Below are positions 17,394-26,637 of a DNA stretch of 64,000 nt, one piece after another. The stretch covers positions 2,914,001 to 2,978,000 of the forward strand of contig NZ_LT707065.1 of assembly GCF_900156745.1 (NCBI RefSeq), read 5' to 3'. Numbering within the stretch: the first letter of the stretch is position 1; the number at the start of each line of letters is the position of its first letter. The position numbers were made by a program, and so were the translations under genes. The notes beneath the pieces were generated by a model that was given only the letters and a program-made list of their open reading frames with translations, made no database searches and was not told where the DNA came from. Source of the DNA: Achromobacter sp. MFA1 R4. Its GTDB lineage: Bacteria; Pseudomonadota; Gammaproteobacteria; Burkholderiales; Burkholderiaceae_B.

Positions 17394-20300
17394 TCAGAAT
17401 GAGGTCCAGCCTTCGGAGCAATCCACCTTGCGCACGGCCTTGCTGCAACTGGGGCAGAAGTGGATGTTGGCGCAGGTGATGCCGTACATCACGCATTGCC
17501 CGATCTCATCGCTGTACTGTCCATTCCGGTTGGGCAGGCCAAAGTAGCAGTGCCCCCCCATGTTGTAGTAGAAGTGCGGCGGCGGATCCAGCTTGGAGTC
17601 GTCGGCCGAGGGGTCTTCGTTGCGCAGGCCGGGCCAGTCGGGGCCGCTGGGCACCATGCCGAGCAAGTGACCCATTTCGTGCGCCAGCGTTTCCGTCAGA
17701 TACGCCTGCGAGTTGGGCGCGTACGGGTCCAGCGTGGACACGAACAGCAGGTTGGTGCCCGTGATGGCCAGGCCCGCGTAGCTGGCGGCCACCGTGTTGA
17801 ACTGGATGTTCAGCACGCCGCGCAAGGGCGTGGACGAAATCTGGGTCAGGTCGACTTTCACGGAGAAGACGGCGCCGGAGCTTTCGCGGATCGGCGTCAT
17901 CAGGTGGCGCGGGATGGGAATCGACCGTTCCGCGCCCGAGGCGTCCGTGTAGATATAACGGGCGTGGACCAGCCAGTCGTCGCTGTCGTCGAACTCGTAC
18001 CAGAGGCTGGCAAGCGTGCGGTCGTCGTTGACGATGGGGACGGTCATGACGCGCCCGCCGGGGCCGGCGGGCACCGGCATGCGCATGTCGCCGCTGGTGC
18101 CGGGCGCGGCCAGGCGGTCGACGTGGCACACCACCAGGGTGTAGGGCTCGCGCTGTTTGCCGGGGGAGTTGGCGTAGACGCGGCGCACGGCGTCCATGAT
18201 GGCCTGCTGGGCGTCGACGTTGTCGGCGGCGTCCACTGCCGAGCGGCCCCGGAATTGCAGCCGCGGCAACTGGATCATGTCGATGCCGTGCAGCGCGAAC
18301 TCCGCCGTGACCGGGGTCACGTCGGCCAGGTGGGCCGCCGGGCGCGCGCTCATGCACATGACTTCCTGGATGTACAGGCGGCGCGCGGTCTCGACGCGTT
18401 CTGTCTTGATCAGTTGGCCGCGTTCGTCGCGCACTTCGAACAGGTAGACGTTGCGGCCGGCGGCGGGCAGGTCGATGTCATCGACGATGCGGGTGCCGTC
18501 GGCGTTCGTGACGTAGCTGCGCGGGTTGGCGTGCGGTTCCTGATAGCTGGCGCGGCGGCCGCGTTCGCGGGTGGAGTAGGCGATGTTGCCGGGGTCGGCC
18601 TTGACGGTGATGGTGAACCGGTGCGCGCCGGGGCGGTTGAACTCCACGTGGATGCGCGGGCGGCGGGTTTGCCGTTCTGTGGTGGTCAGCGCATTGCCAT
18701 CGTTCCAGCGTTCGTCCGCGGTTTCGAGGTTCACGTATTGCAGCCGGGCGCCGTCCTGGCGGCCGCGATACGTCGATATGCCCGGCACCCCGTGGCCGGC
18801 GCCGCCCGCCGAGGGCATGCCGCCGGGCAGGTTGGTGCCCTGCGTGCGCGCCACGGGGCCCAGGCCGATCGTGTCCAGCACATCGCGGGCGATCTGCGGC
18901 AGCGGCGAATCCGCCACGCCGGGGATCTTCATCAGCACCTCGGCGACCTTGGGCAGCGTCTCGGTGGCCAGCGTGGGGGACTGCAGGATGGCGCCGATCA
19001 CGCCGGGCACGGACGAGGACGACAGCCCCGGCATGCTGAGGATGGCGCCGGCGACAGCGGGGATGTTGGCCTGCTTGACGTCGGGCAGGTTGAAGAGGGT
19101 GTCGACGGCCGACCCCAGCGCGGCGGCGCGGTCGCCCGCCGCATTGAGCGCCTGGGTCATGACGGGCACGATGGCGGCGCTGACGTTGGCGCTGACCCCG
19201 CCGGACATGAACGTGGACGCGCTGTTCATGGCCGTGGATGCGGCGCTGGCCTGCTGCGCAAAGGCGGCGAGCCCGCCGCCAGCGCCCACGGCGGCGATGC
19301 CCGCGGCGCCGGAGCTGCCGGCCGACGCGCCCGCTGCGCCGGCGCTTGCGGTGGTGGCTGCGCCCGCCGCCGCGCCTGCGCCGCCTGCGGCGGACAGGTC
19401 GGTGGCGCGGGTGGCCGGCGCGCTGTCGGACATGCCGGCCGCGCGCGCCGTCGTGCTGCCGAGCACGGTGTCAGGGCTGGCGGCCGGGGAGACCGCAGTG
19501 GGCGGGGCCGTCGTGGCGGGGCCGGTGTTGGGGGGGGAAACGCCTGGCGTCGCCGCAGGGCCGCTCATCGGGGAAGCGACGGTGGGGGCGGAAGCCGCGC
19601 CAGGGCTGGCGATGGGGGGTGAACCTGCGCCAGTGGCTGAGCCTGTGCCAGTGGCCGGACGGGCTTGTCCAACAGCGCCAGCACTTGGGCCAGGGGCAGC
19701 ATCGGCACCGGGAGCGGCAGTGGCACCGGGAGCGGCAGTGGCTCCGGGAGCGGCAGTTGCCCCGGCATCGGCAGTAGCACCGGGACCGGCAGTGGCACCG
19801 GCATCGGCAGTGACACCGGGACCAGCAGTGGCACCCGCACCGGAAGTGGCACCGGCACCAGCAGTGGCACCAGCACCAGCGCCGGCATCCGTACCGGCAG
19901 CGGCTCCAGCATTGGCACCCGCATCCGCAGCAGCTCCGGCTCCGGTACTTGCGCTTGCTCCGGCATCCATGTTTGTACGGGCGGATGCAGACGCACTGGC
20001 GCTCGCGCCCGTCGCCGCCGCTGCGCCCGGACCTGCTTCTGCGCCCACGCCAGCGGCGCTGGCCCCGGTGGCTACCGCGGGCGCAGCATCTGCCGCCGCG
20101 GCGCTGCCGGACGTCGCGGTGCCGGCGGCGACGCCGGTTTCTGCGATGCCTGCGCCCGTTCCGGGCGGCATGCCGGCGTCTTGCGGCAGGCCTGCCATGC
20201 CGGAGCCCGGCACGAAGCCCGGCGTTTGCGCGGAGGCGTCTGCCAAGATGGGCGCCGTGTTCAAGCCGGTATCGGAGGTCGGCAGCGTCTGCGTTGGGGT

Positions 20301-23300
20301 CAAGACGGCGTCAGACCCGGCGAGCGTTGGGGCTTCGCTCAGGACGGGATCGGACCCGGCGAGCGTTGGGGCTTCGTTCAGAGCGGAATCGGACCCGGCA
20401 AGCGACGGCGCTTCGATCAGGACGGAATCGGACCCGGCAAGCGATGGCGCACCTTGTTGCACCGTGCCGGAAGCAGACATGGCGGCGGCGGACCCGTCCT
20501 GCATCGGGGCGGTCGTGGCCGTGGCGGCGGTGGAAAGATCGGCATGCATCGCGTCGCGCCCGGGCATCCCGGACGTGGCCACGCCGGACGGAGAGGCGGG
20601 AGAGGGCGTATCCGCCGCGAAAGGCGTGGCGCCCTTGCCGGTAGTTGCGGCGGACGCCAGGTGTCGGGCATCGCTGGCCGCCGACGCCGTGGCGCTGAGC
20701 AAGCTGCCCGCGCCCGCAGCCAGCGAGGCGAGCAATGCCGCGTCAGGCCGCTTGGCCGGGCGCGCCGTGGTGCCGTCGCGGGCCGTGCCGTGCTGCGCGG
20801 TGCCGCCTTGCGGGTCGGTCGGCGGGGTGGCCGGCTTGATGGCGCCATAGGAGGCCGGTTTGTCGGCGGACGGGGACGAGGCCGCGGAGGAATGCGCCGC
20901 GCTGCCCGCGAACAGCGCCATCGCCGCCTGCTGTGTCGTGATGGCGGAATCGGGGGCGGTCCAGGGCCGCGCGGCATTCAGGGCGGAGTCGGACGGCGAG
21001 GCACCGGCGCCGTGTTGCGCCGACACTCCCGTTGTGGCGATGCCGCCCTCGGCGATTCGGGCAGCCAGGTGGGCGTTCGTGTTGGTCGTGTCGGTCGTGT
21101 CGGTCGTGTTCGTCACGCCGCTGTTTGCGCTTGTCGCTTGCGCGTTGGTGGTGCTCGTTGCTCCGCCAGCGAGGTTCGTCGTATTGCCGGCGCCTGCTCC
21201 TGGTCCTGCCGTTGCTGCTGCCGTTGCGGCTGGCGTTGTCGCTGCCGTGGTTGCTGCGTTTGCTCCTGCCGTTGTTGCTGCCGCTGCTGGCGTTGCGTTC
21301 GCCCCGGTTCCGGCGGCAAGGTTCGAGCCGTTGCTTGCGGCGGCTGCGCCAGCGAGCGCGCCTGCGGCTGGGCTGGCGGCGAATACGCCAGCCGCGAGCC
21401 CCCCGCCCGCAGCCGCGCCTGCCGTTCCTGCGGTGAAGGCGGTGGCGGTACGCGCGCCGTCTGCCCCAGCGTTCAACGCTGCCGGCGTGCTTGCATCGGC
21501 GGCGCTGGCAGCCAAGGCTCCGCCCGCGCCTGCTGGCATGGCGTTGGGGGCGACACCCGATGCGACCCCCGTGGAGGAGGGTTGCGAGACGTCGGCGGTC
21601 GCGGCGGCGCGGCTGAAGGCGTCGCCTGCGGCTGAGCCCGCGCCCGAGCCAGCATCCAAATCCGAACCCGAACCCGAACCTGAACCCGAGCCGGAGCCCG
21701 AATTCAAGCCTGAACCCAAGCCCGACCCGGAATCCGTGGAGGCGACGCCTGTTGCCGCGCTGGCGTGCATCGGCGTCGTGCCGGAGGATGCGTCGGGCGT
21801 TGCGGCCGTCGCGGCAGTGGCCAATGGCACGGCCTCTGCATTTGGCGCCGCCGCGCCCGCCGTCGATGCCGATGCCAATGCCGGCGTCGCGGCAGCGTCC
21901 GCCGTCGCGGTCATGGTCGGGGCCGTTGACGAAGGGGGAGCAGGCTGCGTTGCATATTGGGTCGCCACGTTGTCTTGGGCGATGTCCATTCCAGTTCCGG
22001 CCGCGGGACTTCCCGGGGCGGACGAGGTCGCACCGGCAAAGGCCGCTGCGCCTGCGCTTCCGGCAACAGCGCCGGCAGCGGTTGCGCCCGTGGCGGCGCC
22101 CGCGCCTGCGGCAACAGCGCCAGCGGCGGTTGCGCTTGTGGTGGCGCCTGCGCTTCCGGCAACAGCGCCAGCGGCGGTTGCGCCTGTGGTGGCGCCGGCG
22201 CCTCCGGCAACAGTGCCAGCGGCGGTTGCGCCCGTGGTGGCGCCTGTGCTTCCGGCAACAGCGCCAGCAGCGGTTGCGCCCGTGGTGGCGCCTGCGCTTC
22301 CGGCAACACCGCCAGCAGCAGTTGCGCCTGTGGTGGAGCCCGCGCCGCCGGCAACAGCGCCAGCAGCGGTTGCGCCTGCGGTGGAGCCTGCGCCTCCGGC
22401 AACAGTGCCAGCGGCGGTTGCGCCCGTGTTGGCGCCCGCACTTTCGGCAGTACTGGCTGCGGCCATCTCGCCCGCAACGTCACCAGCGGCCGAGGCCGGC
22501 GCCGCGCTTGCCTCTGCTCCCGCACCCGCACCCACCCCCGCACCGACACCCGCCGCACCGGATCCCACGCCCGCCAGTCCCGCCGCGCCGCGGATCATGT
22601 TGGACGCGCCCTCCGGCGCGACGGCCGCCCGCATGTCGGTGGCGGCGGGCAGGGCGGACATCGGGTTCTTGATGAGGTCAGCCGCCTTGGAGACGGTGCC
22701 CACGGCGGACGCGGCGCTGTTCAGCATGCCGCTTGCGCCCGGCGCGACCGAGCCCAGCAGGCCGGGGGCGGCCGACAGCGCGCCCATCGGATTCTTGGCC
22801 AGGCTGGCCAGCGCGCTTGCCTTGCCGGCCAGCGCATTGGCCTGACCGGCCAGCGAACTTGCCTGTCCGGCCAACTGGGAAAGCTTGCCTGCGGCGCCGG
22901 CGGCGGTCTTGCCCAGCGCGCTCAAGCCGCCAGGCACGGCATCGCCCAATGCGCCCATGCCCGTGCCCGCGGCCGCAGCCTCACCAGCCCCCGCACCCGC
23001 TGCGCCGCCAAAGCCCGCCATCAGGCTGGCTCCGGCCTTCTTGGCTGCCGCGGCGACGACGCCGTCCTTGTGCACCAGCTCGGCGCTCACGATGAGCGGA
23101 TCATCGACGGTCGTGCTGGGCAGGGCAGGCAGGCTGGCGGCATCGCTGCCCGGTCCCACGAAATTGTGCGTGGCGCCCTTGACCGAAAACAGGCCAGGAC
23201 CCTTGAACACGATGTCCGCGCCATCGAGCGTGACGCTGCCGCCCGCCGCCTGCAGGGTGACACGTTGGTTGCCGAGGATTTCGATGCCCTCGGCCGACGA

Positions 23301-25685
23301 GGTCACGGTGATGTCCTGGCCCGCCAGCGCCTCCAGGATATCGGTGTGCGCATGCAGGGACACGGGCGCCTGCGCCGAGATCGCGCGCAGCGGACCTTGC
23401 TGCGCGAAGACGCTTGCCGACTTGGCCGAAACGGCGGCGTAGGTCTGCGTGGCCGCCACATGGGCGTCGGATTGCGCGGTGGCATGCAGATGTTCGCCCG
23501 CGTGCAGCACGGCGCTGGCCGGTGTGGCGAGATTCAGCGAGTTCGGCGCATCGACCAGCAGGTGCGGGCCATTGATGCGTTCGATATTGGCCTCGGCCGT
23601 GCGTTGGCCATTGGCGGCCTTGCCCGCGGCCTGGCCGTTGACCTGGCGCGGGTAGCGGCCGTCCTGCTCGGGGTCCAGCGCCTTGAGCAGGTCATCGTAG
23701 CCGTCGGCGGCGGCCAGGGGCCGCGCCTGATGCTGGCGCGCGCTGTCGTTGAGCCGGCGCGAGGCGTCCTGTGCACCGCGCAGCAGCAGCAGCGCTTCCT
23801 GCGCGTCGGCCTGCGTCGACTTGCCCTGTTCGCGCGCCGTGGCCGATATCAGCATGCCCTGGCCCGAACGCACCACGGCCCAGGCATCCGTGCGCAGCTC
23901 GAAGCCCGTGCCACGCCATTGGCCCCGGCTGGCCTCGTCCAGGCCCTGTTCCACCAGATGGCCCAGCCCCAGTTGCGTGGCCGCCGTGGAGCTGGCCAGG
24001 CGCGTGCGCAGCTTGCCCTTGGTGTCGTCGAAGATCCACTGGTTGCGCCCGGCGCCATCCAGCCCCTGGCTATGCCAGCCGCTCAGCACGCCGGCGTGGT
24101 TGGCGTCGCTGTTCTCGCCGGCCGACCAGGGCGGCAGGTCGGCGTCGTTGTAGAGCTGGCCCGCGATGACAGGCTGGTCGATATCGCCGTCGAGGAATTC
24201 GACGATCACTTCGGTGCCGCCGCGCGGCAGATGGTGGGCGCCCCAGTTGGGCCCCGCCTGGGCGCCGGCCACGCGCAGCCACGTGCCGGACCGGTCGTCG
24301 CCGGGCGCGTTGCCGCTGGCATCGCCATGGGTGCGATGCGGCAGGCCGCCCGGCAGCGGCTTTTCGCCACGTTGCCAGGGAAACTGGACCTTCACGCGCA
24401 GGTCGCGGTCCGACGTGATGGGCGCGTCCTGCGCGCTGACCACCACGGCGGCCAGGCCTTCGGGCGCGGTGGGACGGGCCCGCCAGGCGGGAACCAGCGC
24501 CGCCGCCTCGGGCTGCGCGCGGAAGCGGTTGCGGTAGGTGCCGCGCTCCATGTCGGGCGCGTCCAGGACCTGCGCGGCCTGGCTGCCCAGGTTGTTGGTG
24601 GCCTCGTGCGTGACGTCGATCAGCACATAGCGGTTGCCGGCAAGTTCGTCGATGGCCTGCCCGCCGCCGCCTTGCGCGTAACGGTCGTGCTGGCTCAATG
24701 CGAAGACCCGGCCCGGGGCGAGAGAACGCGCCGTGCCGGCGCCCTCGAAGCGCACCAGCCGCGATTCGTGCGCGCGCAGCGAACGCGCCGCGCCCTGTTC
24801 GGCGGCGTCATCGTCGGCGTAGCGGCCGTGGCCCGCGTAGTCGTAGTCCTCCAGCGTGGGCAGCGCTTCCACGCGGACCTGCGATTGGGATTGGGCGGCG
24901 TGCGCGGTCAACGACCGTTCGTTCCAGGCCGCGCGCGTCACGCTGTTCGGACGCACCGACTGCACGGCGGCAAAGCGCGTGATGCTGTCGCTGGCTTCCG
25001 TGGCATCGCTGCGATGAAAGCGCAGCGGCGATGACGGGTCTTCCGGGCGCGCCGCGTCCGCATCGAAAATCACCACGCGATGGCGCGCGCCGCCGCCGGC
25101 GGCCTGGCCCTCGTCCTGCTGATGCTCGAAGCGGTAGCACAGGCCGGCCTCGGCCAGGATGCGCTGCACGAACTCCAGGTCCGATTCGCGGTACTGCGTG
25201 CAGATGGGACGAGGCGGTGGCGCGTCTGTCAGTTCAAAGGCGAACGCCGCCTGGGGATAATCCGAAAACACTTCGCTGACGATGTCCTGCACCGACAGGT
25301 CCTGATACACGAAGCTGTCGCGGCGCAAGGCCAGCGCCGCCATCCACGGCGCGGCGTGCAGGCGGTATCGGGCCAGGCCGCCGTCGGCGCCCAGCGCGTC
25401 CACGCCTTCCACCACCGCATGCCAGCGCCGCATCGAGCCGTCGGCCTGCAGCAGGCTGACGGTGATCTCCTTGCCCAGCAAGGCCGCCACGTCCAGCTCG
25501 GCGCTGGCGGCCAGGCAATCCAGCGTCAACGAGAACAGGCGCGAGATGCCTTCACGCAGGCGCATGTGCTCGACGAGCAGCTCGGTGTCCAGCGCGGTGG
25601 TCAGGCGCAGCAGCCGCGCGTGTTGCGACAGGGTGGCGATGTTCAGCGAAGAGTAGGCCGGGGCGTTAGAAGGCAAGGCGTTCAT
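17394..25685 (-). CDS. vgrG: Giant evolved VgrG with repeat linker and C-terminal zinc-protease domain
   Basis: 2,763 residues. Residues 1 to about 845 are a normal VgrG (gp27-like, OB-fold with VKVQFPWQRGEKP, DUF2345 beta region ending THNFVGPG). A helical heptad-like stretch (LAGQASSLAGQANALAGK, about 930-960) leads into roughly 1,100 residues of Ala/Gly/Thr-rich repeats. Four 18-residue repeats follow (about 2,207-2,280, for example PGVIGAILQSPTLATETL), then a beta-rich region and a zincin domain. HEMGH is at 2669-2673; the usual third metzincin ligand position is Pro, but a GHC motif (His2712-Cys2713), CVM (2731-2733) and CPSC (2744-2747) recall archaemetzincins. The protease should be delivered covalently on the spike. 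It lies between tssL and a small unknown gene. Confidence 0.9.
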   Translation of the reverse strand: MNALPSNAPAYSSLNIATLSQHARLLRLTTALDTELLVEHMRLREGISRLFSLTLDCLAASAELDVAALLGKEITVSLLQADGSMRRWHAVVEGVDALGADGGLARYRLHAAPWMAALALRRDSFVYQDLSVQDIVSEVFSDYPQAAFAFELTDAPPPRPICTQYRESDLEFVQRILAEAGLCYRFEHQQDEGQAAGGGARHRVVIFDADAARPEDPSSPLRFHRSDATEASDSITRFAAVQSVRPNSVTRAAWNERSLTAHAAQSQSQVRVEALPTLEDYDYAGHGRYADDDAAEQGAARSLRAHESRLVRFEGAGTARSLAPGRVFALSQHDRYAQGGGGQAIDELAGNRYVLIDVTHEATNNLGSQAAQVLDAPDMERGTYRNRFRAQPEAAALVPAWRARPTAPEGLAAVVVSAQDAPITSDRDLRVKVQFPWQRGEKPLPGGLPHRTHGDASGNAPGDDRSGTWLRVAGAQAGPNWGAHHLPRGGTEVIVEFLDGDIDQPVIAGQLYNDADLPPWSAGENSDANHAGVLSGWHSQGLDGAGRNQWIFDDTKGKLRTRLASSTAATQLGLGHLVEQGLDEASRGQWRGTGFELRTDAWAVVRSGQGMLISATAREQGKSTQADAQEALLLLRGAQDASRRLNDSARQHQARPLAAADGYDDLLKALDPEQDGRYPRQVNGQAAGKAANGQRTAEANIERINGPHLLVDAPNSLNLATPASAVLHAGEHLHATAQSDAHVAATQTYAAVSAKSASVFAQQGPLRAISAQAPVSLHAHTDILEALAGQDITVTSSAEGIEILGNQRVTLQAAGGSVTLDGADIVFKGPGLFSVKGATHNFVGPGSDAASLPALPSTTVDDPLIVSAELVHKDGVVAAAAKKAGASLMAGFGGAAGAGAGEAAAAGTGMGALGDAVPGGLSALGKTAAGAAGKLSQLAGQASSLAGQANALAGKASALASLAKNPMGALSAAPGLLGSVAPGASGMLNSAASAVGTVSKAADLIKNPMSALPAATDMRAAVAPEGASNMIRGAAGLAGVGSGAAGVGAGVGAGAGAEASAAPASAAGDVAGEMAAASTAESAGANTGATAAGTVAGGAGSTAGATAAGAVAGGAGSTTGATAAGGVAGSAGATTGATAAGAVAGSTGATTGATAAGTVAGGAGATTGATAAGAVAGSAGATTSATAAGAVAAGAGAATGATAAGAVAGSAGAAAFAGATSSAPGSPAAGTGMDIAQDNVATQYATQPAPPSSTAPTMTATADAAATPALASASTAGAAAPNAEAVPLATAATAATPDASSGTTPMHASAATGVASTDSGSGLGSGLNSGSGSGSGSGSGSDLDAGSGAGSAAGDAFSRAAATADVSQPSSTGVASGVAPNAMPAGAGGALAASAADASTPAALNAGADGARTATAFTAGTAGAAAGGGLAAGVFAASPAAGALAGAAAASNGSNLAAGTGANATPAAAATTAGANAATTAATTPAATAAATAGPGAGAGNTTNLAGGATSTTNAQATSANSGVTNTTDTTDTTNTNAHLAARIAEGGIATTGVSAQHGAGASPSDSALNAARPWTAPDSAITTQQAAMALFAGSAAHSSAASSPSADKPASYGAIKPATPPTDPQGGTAQHGTARDGTTARPAKRPDAALLASLAAGAGSLLSATASAASDARHLASAATTGKGATPFAADTPSPASPSGVATSGMPGRDAMHADLSTAATATTAPMQDGSAAAMSASGTVQQGAPSLAGSDSVLIEAPSLAGSDSALNEAPTLAGSDPVLSEAPTLAGSDAVLTPTQTLPTSDTGLNTAPILADASAQTPGFVPGSGMAGLPQDAGMPPGTGAGIAETGVAAGTATSGSAAAADAAPAVATGASAAGVGAEAGPGAAAATGASASASASARTNMDAGASASTGAGAAADAGANAGAAAGTDAGAGAGATAGAGATSGAGATAGPGVTADAGATAGPGATADAGATAAPGATAAPGATAAPGADAAPGPSAGAVGQARPATGTGSATGAGSPPIASPGAASAPTVASPMSGPAATPGVSPPNTGPATTAPPTAVSPAASPDTVLGSTTARAAGMSDSAPATRATDLSAAGGAGAAAGAATTASAGAAGASAGSSGAAGIAAVGAGGGLAAFAQQASAASTAMNSASTFMSGGVSANVSAAIVPVMTQALNAAGDRAAALGSAVDTLFNLPDVKQANIPAVAGAILSMPGLSSSSVPGVIGAILQSPTLATETLPKVAEVLMKIPGVADSPLPQIARDVLDTIGLGPVARTQGTNLPGGMPSAGGAGHGVPGISTYRGRQDGARLQYVNLETADERWNDGNALTTTERQTRRPRIHVEFNRPGAHRFTITVKADPGNIAYSTRERGRRASYQEPHANPRSYVTNADGTRIVDDIDLPAAGRNVYLFEVRDERGQLIKTERVETARRLYIQEVMCMSARPAAHLADVTPVTAEFALHGIDMIQLPRLQFRGRSAVDAADNVDAQQAIMDAVRRVYANSPGKQREPYTLVVCHVDRLAAPGTSGDMRMPVPAGPGGRVMTVPIVNDDRTLASLWYEFDDSDDWLVHARYIYTDASGAERSIPIPRHLMTPIRESSGAVFSVKVDLTQISSTPLRGVLNIQFNTVAASYAGLAITGTNLLFVSTLDPYAPNSQAYLTETLAHEMGHLLGMVPSGPDWPGLRNEDPSADDSKLDPPPHFYYNMGGHCYFGLPNRNGQYSDEIGQCVMYGITCANIHFCPSCSKAVRKVDCSEGWTSF
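19700..19890 (-). repeat. 18-bp tandem repeats in the giant vgrG linker
   Basis: About ten degenerate copies of an 18-bp unit (gcaccgggagcggcagtg on the plus strand) encode six-residue units such as ATAAPG, at residues about 1932-1995. The repeat stays in frame. Confidence 0.85.
20310..20460 (-). repeat. 39-bp tandem repeats in the giant vgrG linker
   Basis: About four copies of a 39-bp unit encode 13-residue units of the SDSALNEAPTLAG type, at residues about 1742-1791. They differ from each other at a few positions. Confidence 0.85.
21655..21730 (-). repeat. 6-bp repeats coding a Ser-Gly run
   Basis: Repeated cccgaa/cccgag hexamers on the plus strand encode a Ser-Gly dipeptide run (SGSGSGSGSGS) at residues about 1318-1343 of the giant VgrG, likely a flexible hinge. 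Confidence 0.8.
22050..22448 (-). repeat. 48-bp tandem repeats in the giant vgrG linker
   Basis: Eight nearly identical 48-bp units encode 16-residue units such as ATTGATAAGAVAGSAG, at residues about 1080-1212. Units differ mostly by single bases, which implies recent expansion or homogenisation. Confidence 0.9.
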
Positions 25686-25784
25686 AGGGCTAGGCGGTAT
25701 TCGGTCGGCGGCGCCGACGGCGCGCGGGACGCGCCGGAAGGGACGAAAGGGCTGGCAAACATGGCCGCGCGCGATGTGGTCTTT

Positions 25785-25815
25785 GCGCGGATCGCGGGTA
25801 TGGCGCGATCCGCGC
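25785..25815. other. Strong hairpin between tssL and the giant vgrG
   Basis: A perfect 12-bp inverted repeat (gcgcggatcgcg / cgcgatccgcgc) with a 7-nt loop lies in the 156-bp gap between the tssL stop (25842) and the vgrG start (25685). No T-run follows on either strand, so it is not a classical terminator. It could reduce read-through or protect the upstream tssJKL message. The rest of the gap shows nothing recognisable, and the vgrG start has only a weak ribosome site. Confidence 0.7.
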
Positions 25816-25841
25816 GGACCGCTCGGGCCCGCTTGCCGCCG

Positions 25842-26621
25842 CTAGGGCAGCGAAATCGTCAAATGCGCCGCGCGCGGGCCCAGCTTGACGATGTCGTGAT
25901 AGGGCGCCATCGCGGTCTGCATTTCGGTGTTCAGGAAGTGGCCCATGCCCAGGAACGCAAGCAGGCCCAGCAATGCGAAGAGCGCCATGATCGACCACAG
26001 CGGCACATCGCGCTTGAGCGTGTGCGCCACCTTGTCGGGCAGCGGCCAGTGCGGCGCAAAGCCGGTGCGCTTGCCGCGCAGCAGCGCGATCTCGTCTCCC
26101 AGCCGGGCCGTCAGGTATCCCAGCTTTTCCTGGCCTTCGATCAGGTACTTGCCCTGGAAGCCCAGCAGCAGGCACATGTAATAGATTTCCAGCGACTGCA
26201 GGCGCGGCGCGCCCTGCGCGCGCAGGTCCTCCAGCCGGGCGAAGAAGTTCTCGCCCGCCAGCTGTTCGCCGAACAGCGTGAGCTGCAACGGCTGAAGCAT
26301 CCAGGCGTCGCGGATCGCGAAGCGGGAGTTCAGGACGGTCTCGTCCACGGCCGCGCAGAACGCGTACTTGGTGGCGTAGACGTCCTCGGCGGCGATGTCC
26401 ATTTTCTTGGCGGCGCGTTCGTAGTCCGCCAGGAACTGCTGCACGCGCGCCGAGAAGGCGGCCGCGTCGGCGGGCTCCTGGCCGCGCTTGAGCAGGAACA
26501 GCATCAGGAAGCCGTCGTACATCAGGTCCAGCAATGACCTGGCGGGGCGGCTTGCGTGAAATTCTGCCGCGCGCGGCGGCAGCGTTGCGCCAGGCATCAG
26601 GGAAGGGGCGTCAGCGGTCAT
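25842..26621 (-). CDS. tssL: T6SS membrane protein TssL (DotU/IcmH), short form
   Basis: 259 residues. The cytoplasmic DotU domain carries family features (SLLDLMYDGFLMLFLLKRG, YAFCAAVDETVLNSRFA, YYMCLLLGFQGKYL). A single C-terminal transmembrane helix lies at about 206-226, followed by a short periplasmic tail. There is no OmpA-like extension, so peptidoglycan anchoring must come from another protein, perhaps the OmpA/BON protein at 1-566. TssL binds TssM and, through TssK, the baseplate. It starts 16 bp after the tssK stop in the tssJ-tssK-tssL order. Confidence 0.97.
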   Translation of the reverse strand: MTADAPSLMPGATLPPRAAEFHASRPARSLLDLMYDGFLMLFLLKRGQEPADAAAFSARVQQFLADYERAAKKMDIAAEDVYATKYAFCAAVDETVLNSRFAIRDAWMLQPLQLTLFGEQLAGENFFARLEDLRAQGAPRLQSLEIYYMCLLLGFQGKYLIEGQEKLGYLTARLGDEIALLRGKRTGFAPHWPLPDKVAHTLKRDVPLWSIMALFALLGLLAFLGMGHFLNTEMQTAMAPYHDIVKLGPRAAHLTISLP

Positions 26622-26637
26622 GGCGGTGTCGTTCCTG

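Noticed and set aside
19100..22600. The Ala/Gly-rich region as an assembly error joining two genes
   Set aside because: It stays in frame through more than 3 kb and several different repeat types, which is unlikely for a chimera, although copy number may be collapsed.
17460..22845. Several plus-strand frames of 300-720 residues antisense to the giant vgrG
   Set aside because: They are low-complexity mirror translations of the Ala/Gly repeats and lack start sites and domains. The minus frame has conserved VgrG and protease ends.
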